A stretch of 64,000 bases of DNA, from the NCBI GenBank assembly GCA_965649825.1, contig OZ287695.1, forward strand, positions 558,001 to 622,000, in the 5' to 3' direction. The notes below the pieces were generated by a model. The model ran no database searches and was not told where the DNA came from. It saw only the letters and a program-made list of their open reading frames with translations. Of this stretch, positions 48,903 through 57,703 are shown piece by piece. The position numbers were made by a program, and so were the translations under genes. This DNA is from Penicillus capitatus (lineage: Eukaryota > Chlorophyta). Each line of letters starts with the position of its first letter. The first letter of the stretch is position 1.

Positions 48903-51668
48903 TCAAACACGCAGGAGTTCGGCGAGCGCCGCCCGAGTTTCATCCGAGCAGCTGGCGGCGGTGGAGTCACAAACGCGATCGAGCGGAATCCTGTCAAGTT
49001 TATCTGTGCTGTTCTTGTTTGCTCCAGCTGCTACAAGCATCTGCCCATAGCTATACCTAAGCGACGTCCAACGCGATCGGTGACTTACCTTTGCCGACTG
49101 TAAGTGACCTAAAGAAGCTGCCAAATGTAGTGGAGTCCCATATAGTAGGTGTGAAGTCATTGCTTCGATCTCCGCACCGTGCTCGAGGAGGATCTTCGAA
49201 CGTCTCTATTAACATGGCAAACAGATAGAATCAAGGTCTCACCTTCAGAAGCTCAATGTGTTCGAAACGTGCAGCTAAGTGCAGTGGAGACCAATCAGTA
49301 TCGATGGCAGTGTTGATGCTTGCACCGGCTTCAATAAGGATCTGCATCTCATCGTCCTTTAGTTGGAGTAGGAGCGAAGGCACGACGCGTCTGACCTTTG
49401 CAATCTGTGTGAATCCGTGGTATGCAGCTCTGTGCAGTGGCGAACAACTGGTTTTCTCGAAAACATTGACATCTGCCCCGGCGTCAACCAGAATCTGCTT
49501 CCCGTATTTCTTCTAATGCACATCCGAATAAAGGCGGAAATCCTACCTTCGCAATTTCAGTGTATCCTTTTTCGGCTGCAGCGTGAAGTGGTGTAAAAAC
49601 GCGTTTGTCAAAAACATCGACGTCTGCCCCAGCGTCAACGAGAATCTTTCTCCAATCGCATTTCAGCAAGGGGCCAAACGAATGCAAAGTTGGCAGACCT
49701 TCGCAATCTGTGTGAATCCCTGCTCAGCCGCATCAAGAAGTGGAGAAGCGCCGTCACGATCCCTGAAACTGTCGAGATCCGCTCCATAGTCGACGAGATA
49801 CTTTCGGAACCTCTTCGACAAGAGACTTGACACAAACGATGGGTTTACCTTCACAATGTTGACGTGATTTTTGTTTGTTGCCATTTGAAGCGGCGTCCAG
49901 TTTTCATCGTTAAAGGCATCGGTGTCCGCCCCGTGATCAAGGAGAACCTGCTTGCGCGACCCACACTACGAGATACGAAAGAGGTCTCACCAACCTTTAC
50001 GACTCGAGCGCTGTTGAACGTCGCAGCTTCATGCAGAGGCGTATTGCCGTTGGCACTCGGGATGTCAATTCCAGCATCATACTTTAATAGTACCTAAAGA
50101 GAGCAGTCATTTGTTAGAAATGAGAGGACTTGGTGTCTGTCATTCCGCGATTAAGCATCTGCACAGGAGTCTGGCCTTACCTGAGCACACCGCCCAGCGT
50201 TAAGCGCGGCGGCTGCGTGCAGCAGAGTCGATCGATCCGATTTCGGAAGTGACGGTACGTCTTTCTCTCCGTAGGTGGTGTCGACGTAGAGACCGGCCAA
50301 GATGAGGGCCTCGGCGTCAATGGAGTTGTCCGACCGCATGGCATGGAGCATCGCCTGCGCAAAACACCGTCCACACTTCGACTTCTATGCAGTTTACTTC
50401 GATCATATCCGATTCCGAGAACAGGGCATAGTGCTTCCGCCTCTCCTCCAACTTGACCTGGCGCGTCGCAACGCACCTCGAACTCTGCGCGCATGTGCTG
50501 AAGACGAAGGGTGAATCTCGGATCTCACATCTTGATGACAGGTGATGGTCCGTTCGATCCAATCGAAGAAGTAGTCGACCCTCGTGTAGATGGCAGGCTC
50601 GTCCCCGGAACAATCGTCGGCGTCGTCCCCCGCGTAGCCGAATGACGTGATGCCGACGATCATGTCCAGCTGCGGCTTCCCATCCTCCAGTTGTCCGTAA
50701 GGAGCGTCCATCAGCAGCAGAGGACCTCCAGAGTCACCTGCCAGACAGCGTAAGAACATTGCTTGTGAGAGGGTGCTGTGGGGGTCAGCGCAGACGACCT
50801 TTGCAGGTGTCCTCCCGCAGACCCCCAGCGCAGATCCAGCTCTTCGGGTCGACGCCCTGCGGTCTTGTTTTGCATTTGTCCTGCCCGACCACGGCGAGAT
50901 GACCCGCCACCTGCAGCTTCTTCGCGACAACGCCGTCTTCGGTCAGTCCCCATCCCGTGGCACCGAGATACTGACCCTTGTCCAGGGGAACGTAGCCCGT
51001 ACCCAATCGCGGCAGCGTCACGCCGGCGTCTCTGTCGAGCTTCAGCACGGCGACGTCGTGTCCATGTCCGACGTCGCCTGTCCACTTGGGGTGGACGTAT
51101 CCTGCGATCGCATCAAATACCTGCACAGACGCGACATGCAGGCCTCGCTTCCGTCACAGAGTGATTCGCAGCTACCTGGTGTTCTTCCGCCTTCTTGCGG
51201 TCGTGTATCCCGCAGTAGACGATGGGCGACAGACCGACGGTGGGGCGAATGTTAGGGTCCACGCAGTGAGCCGCCGTCAGGACCCAGTCGCGTCTGAACA
51301 GCGTCGCCCCGCACATGTGGCGGCGAGTGCCACGTTCTCTCAGGCTGCATGCGTATGGAAATCTTCCAGGCGGCGCCGTCTTCCCTCTCTGTCAACCGTT
51401 GGCCTCGAATTCTGCGGCAACAACGTTTGTAACGCTCACCACTATTCTTCCGACGGCGGTTGTGTTCGACTCAGAGCTTATGTCACTGTTTTTTAATGCT
51501 TCGCACAAGAGAAGCTCGTACGAATGCAAGTTTTCAGGTTTCCGCACCTAGAGTGTCGAAGGATGCCCATGCCGTCAGCAACAGCGAGTGCAGCGTCAAG
51601 TACGTCAGGACGAAGAGCCACTTCTTCGAGCGGTGTGCTTGCGCGGAAGACCGACGGAGCGCGAACAT
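48903..51668 (-). CDS. gene H: secreted trypsin-like protease fused to ankyrin repeats (D189 type)
   Basis: The ATG at 51668 starts the conserved leader with LTNLTLHSLLLTAWAS. The activation exon runs into [15 protein letters not shown]. The triad is in [14 protein letters not shown] and GDSGGP; S1 Asp (REDTCKG...), 226 Ala (DEPAIYT). The linker and first ankyrin exon (AEALILAGLYVDTTYGE...LLHAAAALNAGRCAQ) are almost the same as in F. Seven ankyrin exons follow, one more than F: ILVDAGADVDVF and ILVDAGADVNVF are adjacent and similar, marking the gained exon. The cap is MLVAAGANKN...CSDETR. Frame intact. The F-H pair shows that repeat number changes while the protease half stays nearly constant. 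Confidence 0.8.
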
Positions 51669-52328
51669 CTTCTCCAACGAGAATGGCGTTTAGATGCGAA
51701 AACAGTCAACCGGTCCCGAGTCATCTGTTGTACCAAATCGATGTCGAATCATTTGCGTTCTGACAGAATCGCATCATAAGACGTTGAGTTGTTAGACGTG
51801 ATCGACGATTTCGGACAGACCCAGAACTGTCGAAATTGTTCGGCGTTTTATGGCGATCACACTAGCGATTCGAGTTTCAATCTCCAGCATCTCAGATGGA
51901 GAAGATCAGCTACTGGCTGTTTGTCTAAGGGCAAATGTCAGAATCCTAGATTGACTGTCGAAGTCTATGCTTATCGATCAGGGTGTGTTGTCTTTTCATG
52001 CACATTTGTTTTCGTAAAGCGGACCGCTCTTAAAACGAATGCACTTAATGTAATGTAATGTCAAGATATATCTTTTCGCAAAAATGTCTCGAGGCCGAGA
52101 TGCAGCAAACAATCATTACTCAGCCTCACCGAATGGGAGTTCAGATTTCACTGTGAACTAAACAGCGAAGACATTTCTGAACTCTGGACACACCACTCAG
52201 TCATTTCCATAACAAAGGTGTGTGTGTGTGTAATTCAGGCGATATTACAAGTGTCTAATCTGTTTCTGCAGTGCATGTACAGAAAAGACACATTAATAAT
52301 GACAAAGCAATAAGAGAAAGATAGAACG

Positions 52329-55300
52329 TCAAGTATGACCATTCTTTTTGGACCACATCACCAATATCAATTTAACAAAGTCAAGTAGCCGATCTAAGCC
52401 ATACTCAAACAATTCGTCAATATCATCGAAACGGGCATTCCCCAGGAGGAGTTGTCGGCGTTCTCTTAAGAATTCACAGCTAAAGAAATGGCTTCTCGTT
52501 TCGTTTGAATCAGGACATAGACATAATCGACAGACCCTGCTAGACTCAGGATTGAAACGCGAAAGGTATTCACGCGATCTCCAGTGGTCAAGAAGGAATT
52601 GACACAGCTCAGAAGTATCATTACGCTTCCAGGCTCTGAACCATTTGTAGGGTGGGTAGAACCCAATTTCTTTGAGTCCTCTGCATAGTGAAGATTGGTT
52701 CCAAATCCTCCGTTCTTCCACGTCACTGTACTTTTCCACGGCTTTCTTGAATTCTCTCATCTCTTTTCGATCGCTCAGATTCTCCGATAACCATTGATTC
52801 CTATCGGTAGGAGAGCAGCCATCACTCGACATTCTCTGTATCTCCGTGAACAGCGAGCTGCTTGGCGATAGATGGGTCTCTGGGCGGTTGTCCTTCGGTA
52901 TCTCTTTCAGGTTACGCTGATCTTGGAAGAGCTTTCCACCGAATAGCAAGAGTTTCTTCTTCACATAGGCTTCAGGTTGAGGCAGAGAGGCAAGACGGAT
53001 GACACCGTCCGTCGGAGACGAACGAAGAGCTCCAGTAATGCACAGAGCGGCCATTCTGACTACCTGCTTTAGCTTCAGATTGAAGGTAGCGACAGATGTT
53101 CTGTGACCCCATATTTCGCTGGCATAGAATAGGCACGGATAGATACAGCTTAGGACCATTTGGTGCAGAAGTTCTGGATCAGAACCGAAATGTCTGTGAC
53201 CGAGTTTGCGGATTACCATGAGGCGGGCGACTGCTTTTGCGCGGACCATTTCAAGATGCTTCCAGAAGTGTAACTTCTTATCAAGAACTACGCCCAGATA
53301 CCGTACACTTTCTTCTTCGTTCAGCCGTTCGCCGCAAAAGTCAATTGAGATAGGAGAGACAGCTCTCAGGTGACTAAGTCTAAGGAGCTTCGTTTTTTTC
53401 GGATTGAATTCCAAAAAGGAGGTATCACTCCATTTCTCAAGGGCATCTGCCACTGCTTGAAGTTCGCTCCGTCCATCACGTCCAACCTCGCCATATACTA
53501 CGAGATCATCCGCGAATAACTGTCCATCCACACCGTCAATTCGATCCACGACAGAGAGCACATCATCAATATAGGTGTTGAACAACGAAGGGCTCAACAC
53601 ACTGCCTTGGGGAACGCCTTGGTGCAACTCGTATTTCTTTGTCACACCTTTTATCGAGATGTAGGCTTCTCGATTCATAAGAAAATCTCCTAGGATGGCA
53701 GACATCCATAGCGGCAGATTGAATTTGACCAGTTTCTTCCAGAGTAAGAGCGTCGGAACGGAATCAAAAGCTCGCCGGATATCGAAGCTTAGAATTCCCA
53801 GTTGACAACCGTTCTTGAATGACTTGTGAGCCTCTTGAACCAGGTACCATAGAGCTTTGATACATCCCCTACCAGCTCTGAATCCCATTTGCTTTTCGTT
53901 CCAGAGCCTTGAGCTTTCCATGTGCTCTGTGAAGAGACAGTTGATGATCCTTTCAAACTTCTTTCCAAGAATGCTTAATAGCGAAATAGGCCTAAAATTG
54001 GATGGAAACTGCTCTTTACTTCGATCTTTTATCAGCGCTACCATGGAGGCTTTTTTCCATATTGCTGGAAAATAGCCCAATTGTAGACAAGAGTCAAATA
54101 TAGGCTTAAGGGCTTTGGCAATCACAATAGCGACAGCTTCTACCTTCAGCACGTGGTTGTCAGTTCCATCAATCCCAGCGGCAGAATCATTGCGTCCAGA
54201 CATGAGAGTTTCTGTAATCTCTTCTTCAGAAATCGTTGGAGCTGAATGATAGATTCCGTCCTCATTGCAGTTGCGCCATAAGCAGTATTCGTCAAAAGCC
54301 TCTGCTAGGACCTTTTGCTGCGTTTCTGGGACGTTTATCGGTGCTTCATTCGCGACATTGAAAAATTGCTTTCCGAGGGCGTCCGCTATAGCAATGCTAT
54401 CAGTTTCCACCGTTAAGCTATCTTCAGACACCACATGATCGACAGAAGCGGCCTTTCGCTTTCCTGATAGCCGTTGGAGACCATCCCACATCGAATCGCC
54501 ACTTAGTCCGCTGCAGAATTTCCAGAACGAGGCTCTTTTCTTCATTATAGCTTGGTCCCTGAATCTATTCTGCAGACCAAGGAAGACAGCTCTGGTCGAG
54601 TCGGTCTTGTGATGTGCCCACAGGTTTCTTGCTTTCTTCATTTCACTGTGGAGCTGGCGAATTTCATCATCGTACCAGCCATTTGCCTTCGAGAAAACCC
54701 TTTTTTTAGGGATACTGTCAACATGCTTACTCAGAATTTCAGTTAGTAGCTTAAGAGACTCATCGATTTCAGCCACAGTTCTATGTACCAGACCGGAATA
54801 GAGCCCTTGGTCATAAAGACTGTCTTTAAGAGTGTTCGAGAACCTAAACCAATCGACAGACTTCCAATCTGATTTCAAACGAAAAGAAAGTTCAGTTGCC
54901 CATTTGATATGAGTGACAATTAATTCATGATCAGATGTGGGTACTTCACCCACCACTACTTGCCACGACAGAATATGTTTCTCTAAGTCGTGCGTTGAAA
55001 GAGTTATATCTATCCAGTGCCCATTTCCAAAACAATCTAGAAAAGTTGGTGCAGAGTCTACAGAATTCACAACTGACAGCGAGTTAGAAAAAATCAGTTC
55101 CTCGATATCCATGCCAACATTGTTCGAGTCCTGTACATTACTCCACAAGGGACTCTTTCCGTTTCCATCTCCCACAACAAGGACTTTATTAGTATAGCGT
55201 TTCAAATGAGAAATCGAATCATTGAGTTCATTCAAACCATCCCCTGTTGTATGCTTTAAATAAAATGAAATAATCCCAAGTTTATCTTTGCCTGATGAAA

Positions 55301-55589
55301 TAAGCAAGGGAAATACTCTGCTAAAGGATCTCCCTCCTAACGAGTAGTTCAAATTTCTTTTAACTAGAAAACCGGCATTTGCTTCACCTCTCAAGAAACG
55401 GAGCCAAGTGTAAGCACCAAAACTGTAGTCTCTCGTTTTCAACCTATTCGGGGGCTCCGATACAGCTATCAGGTCAAACCTTTCATTCGACAAAAGAAGT
55501 TCAAGCGAGTAGAGTGCAGCTGGGGAAGAGCGTAAGTTGATTTGCGCCACGAGGATGTCGGAAACCTTTTTAGATCTAGTCGTGTTCAT
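52329..55589 (-). CDS. LINE ORF2: endonuclease and reverse transcriptase
   Basis: Unbroken frame of 1086 aa. The N-terminal APE-type endonuclease covers about residues 1-235, with QINLRSS, ISEPP-like VSEPP, GDGNGKSPLWS and TSDHELI as catalytic blocks. The reverse transcriptase sits in the middle, with the substrate blocks FRPISLLSILGKKFERI and QGVPQGSVLSPSLFN and the catalytic FADDLVVYGE. The C-terminal region holds CRLCLCPDSNETRSHFFSC, a CCHC-like motif near residue 1030 seen in Jockey/R1-type elements. I see no RNase H domain. It begins 17 nt after the ORF1 stop, so it is probably translated by reinitiation. Confidence 0.92.
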   Translation of the reverse strand: MNTTRSKKVSDILVAQINLRSSPAALYSLELLLSNERFDLIAVSEPPNRLKTRDYSFGAYTWLRFLRGEANAGFLVKRNLNYSLGGRSFSRVFPLLISSGKDKLGIISFYLKHTTGDGLNELNDSISHLKRYTNKVLVVGDGNGKSPLWSNVQDSNNVGMDIEELIFSNSLSVVNSVDSAPTFLDCFGNGHWIDITLSTHDLEKHILSWQVVVGEVPTSDHELIVTHIKWATELSFRLKSDWKSVDWFRFSNTLKDSLYDQGLYSGLVHRTVAEIDESLKLLTEILSKHVDSIPKKRVFSKANGWYDDEIRQLHSEMKKARNLWAHHKTDSTRAVFLGLQNRFRDQAIMKKRASFWKFCSGLSGDSMWDGLQRLSGKRKAASVDHVVSEDSLTVETDSIAIADALGKQFFNVANEAPINVPETQQKVLAEAFDEYCLWRNCNEDGIYHSAPTISEEEITETLMSGRNDSAAGIDGTDNHVLKVEAVAIVIAKALKPIFDSCLQLGYFPAIWKKASMVALIKDRSKEQFPSNFRPISLLSILGKKFERIINCLFTEHMESSRLWNEKQMGFRAGRGCIKALWYLVQEAHKSFKNGCQLGILSFDIRRAFDSVPTLLLWKKLVKFNLPLWMSAILGDFLMNREAYISIKGVTKKYELHQGVPQGSVLSPSLFNTYIDDVLSVVDRIDGVDGQLFADDLVVYGEVGRDGRSELQAVADALEKWSDTSFLEFNPKKTKLLRLSHLRAVSPISIDFCGERLNEEESVRYLGVVLDKKLHFWKHLEMVRAKAVARLMVIRKLGHRHFGSDPELLHQMVLSCIYPCLFYASEIWGHRTSVATFNLKLKQVVRMAALCITGALRSSPTDGVIRLASLPQPEAYVKKKLLLFGGKLFQDQRNLKEIPKDNRPETHLSPSSSLFTEIQRMSSDGCSPTDRNQWLSENLSDRKEMREFKKAVEKYSDVEERRIWNQSSLCRGLKEIGFYPPYKWFRAWKRNDTSELCQFLLDHWRSREYLSRFNPESSRVCRLCLCPDSNETRSHFFSCEFLRERRQLLLGNARFDDIDELFEYGLDRLLDFVKLILVMWSKKNGHT

Positions 55590-55606
55590 GGCGGCTAAAA
55601 GTGAAG

Positions 55607-57310
55607 TTACTGGCTCTTTGGGTAGGTGGATGAAGTAGCCGATCTTCGATAGTCTTCAACCACAGTCTTGATGGCCTTTTCCAAATCCGGCTCAATCTCG
55701 AATGATCCAGTACTAGGCCGATCGTCACCCCGCTGCGATGCATTGGAAGGGACATCATCTGCCCATTCGTCTGGCCGATTCTTAGGCAAACGAGTCTGCT
55801 GTTGCACTTGAGCATTTTGTTTCGACGTCTTCCTCATCCGGAAAGAGAGGCCTTGGCCGCGCAGATCGTTTGGTTCTTCGGTAAGTCCACTCGCTCCGAC
55901 CTTGGCTTTGGACTTCGGACATTCCCATGTCAAATGCTCTCCTCTACAGTTTCGGCAGACTGGCTTGTTTCTACAGTGTTCCATTTTATGATGGCCCAAT
56001 TGGCCACATTGCATGCATCTATAGCGAGGTGCTTCAAACTCTCTCGCGTAGACTGGGGCTCCCCCTACGAAGAAGCCTTGACGTTCTAGAAGCAGATCAA
56101 GGAATTCTTTGTTTCCGAAAATGCGAAAGTTTCTGGTGGGGACCAATTTCCCAGACTCGTGATCCTTGCGTTGAAGACGTTCCGCTTTCAAGATGGAGTC
56201 ACGAGCCTCGTCAGGATTCTTTCCATGACAGGACGCATTGTGGACGGCGATTTCTTCAACTAACATCTGTCCAGTGATTCCGTGTTCGATTCCTTCCGCT
56301 ACGATCGAAAAGTTCGTCGTTGGGTCGAAGGAATCAACTTTGACCCACGTCCCTTTACTGGCAGTGCTTATGAGCATGTCTTTCGTCTTCGAGAGATGCT
56401 TCCATATGCGTTCCGACAACTGTAGGCGGAAACCCCCACGCTCAAGGCGTTTGCAGAACTGCACAGCGTTTTCCTCTCCATACAATTCTTCGAGTGCTTG
56501 GTCTACTTCACGTTTGAACACCATCACTGGGATTTCCATCTTCCGAAAACCATTCATCTGAGGTTCCCAAATGCCCTGTCGCGATCTTTCGAAAGACAGC
56601 GGGTTTAATTCACGAAGTTTCTGAAGGGCTGTTGACTTTCGCTGTCTGTCAGCTTCGACCTTAGATCGAATTTCAGAGGCCGGCGTCTTCGTCCACGTCG
56701 TTTGGGTCGGGCGCGCCTTTACAATAGCGGCCCAAGACTTCTGTTCAGGTGCGCTTTGCTCAGGCGATTCCGGTTGACCGTACGAAGCCGTCACGTCTTG
56801 TGTCTCAAGGGCAAGACAAAGTCCGCCAATGAAACCGTCTAGCTTCGCTCTGGCCTTTTCAAACAGCAAGAAGCTGTCTGGATAAGTTGAGGCGATTCTC
56901 TCCATGTCCTTTGAGAGGCCATAGAGGACTTCGCATGCATGTTTGCCTAGGTCGCTTCGTCGGATAGGAGCTTGAGGTTTTGCCGCGCTGGATTCTGGCA
57001 GTTCGTGGAAAGAGATTTCAGACGATCCGTCACAAACGGCGGTAGAAGGGTGCTTTTCTCTGACTTCAACTCCATGGTCCTGAAGACCGTCGTCGTCTTC
57101 GGCGAGGTAGTTACGAATCAGTTCTCGCAGTCCTTCTGCAGATGTCTTTGAGTGGGCACCGTCCAACCCCAACGACTTGGACCACTGCCGCAGCTGCTTG
57201 GTGTTAGCGTTGTCGATTTCGTCTGCCGTCGGAGTTTTCCGCGTTTCCGTCGCCTTGTGCCGCTTGCTCGCGCGCTTCTGCGATTTCTTCGCATGTGACC
57301 CCCGGGTCAT
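55607..57310 (-). CDS. LINE ORF1: gag-like protein with zinc knuckles
   Basis: About 567 aa from Met at 57310. The frame stays open to a Met at 57355, but that part lies in the target duplication and flank, outside the element. The N-terminus is Lys/Arg-rich. The C-terminal half has knuckles CMQCGQLGHHKMEHC and CRNCRGEHLTWEC, which bind nucleic acid in the element's RNP. The tail is charged, with an acidic FEIEPDLEKAIKTVV segment. No break is seen. Confidence 0.85.
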   Translation of the reverse strand: MTRGSHAKKSQKRASKRHKATETRKTPTADEIDNANTKQLRQWSKSLGLDGAHSKTSAEGLRELIRNYLAEDDDGLQDHGVEVREKHPSTAVCDGSSEISFHELPESSAAKPQAPIRRSDLGKHACEVLYGLSKDMERIASTYPDSFLLFEKARAKLDGFIGGLCLALETQDVTASYGQPESPEQSAPEQKSWAAIVKARPTQTTWTKTPASEIRSKVEADRQRKSTALQKLRELNPLSFERSRQGIWEPQMNGFRKMEIPVMVFKREVDQALEELYGEENAVQFCKRLERGGFRLQLSERIWKHLSKTKDMLISTASKGTWVKVDSFDPTTNFSIVAEGIEHGITGQMLVEEIAVHNASCHGKNPDEARDSILKAERLQRKDHESGKLVPTRNFRIFGNKEFLDLLLERQGFFVGGAPVYAREFEAPRYRCMQCGQLGHHKMEHCRNKPVCRNCRGEHLTWECPKSKAKVGASGLTEEPNDLRGQGLSFRMRKTSKQNAQVQQQTRLPKNRPDEWADDVPSNASQRGDDRPSTGSFEIEPDLEKAIKTVVEDYRRSATSSTYPKSQ

Positions 57311-57324
57311 ATCAAAAAAGGTTC

Positions 57325-57703
57325 CCATAACAAAGGTGAATAATGTGATCTCCATGCGAAATGTTACTCAATGACAGAAAGAGTGAGAATGTTGCTATTG
57401 TCATCATTAAACAGATGATGTTAAAATGCAACAGATGTTTCAGTTTCGGTTCTAAGATTTTCTCCAACAATGATGCGCAGCGATTGATAACAATCAGCAT
57501 TCGATAACAGACACAATGGTCGTAATGACCTCTCACTTCTTGCATACTGAAATAAGTCCTTTAGGTTCCTCGTTCACCCGATCTGAGAGTTGACAAGTAC
57601 CTCGTCACAGAACATAAAAACATTGTCAAAATAAACTCAATAAAGTGGCAAATAGTTGTCCTAGTGGAGTGTTTCATATTCAAATGTTTCGTTGGATACC
57701 CGC
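57325..57703. repeat. N-type 3' flank, right of LINE
   Basis: Continues the repeat split by the LINE at 52220. Similar to 35010-35380 and 43230-43584. No coding potential. Confidence 0.7.

Larger units (their letters stand above)
43051..52080 (-). repeat. tandem unit 2 (genes G and H plus decayed TPR/BTB)
   Basis: About 9.0 kb, parallel to 34831-43050. The right end continues into a third partial unit (52080-52220, interrupted by the LINE, resuming at 57325). F and H upstream regions (42480-43020 and 51470-52010) are especially close. Confidence 0.7.
52221..57324 (-). mobile_element. non-LTR retrotransposon (LINE), both ORFs intact
   Basis: About 5.1 kb on the minus strand, flanked by a 14-bp target duplication CCATAACAAAGGTG (52207-52220 and 57325-57338). 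The two flanks join into one N-type 3' flank like those at 34980 and 43230. The 3' end is not poly(A) but a (CA)n run (TG at 52219-52230 on +), followed inward by about 100 bp of 3' UTR. The 5' end leaves only about 14 bp before the first internal Met of ORF1. ORF1 has zinc knuckles; ORF2 has endonuclease, reverse transcriptase and a Cys/His C-terminus. Domain order fits the Jockey/R1/I-like groups. Confidence 0.9.

Noticed and set aside
57311-57355. ORF1 of the LINE starting at 57355
   Set aside because: These codons lie in the target duplication and host flank, so they cannot belong to the element; the first internal Met is at 57310.
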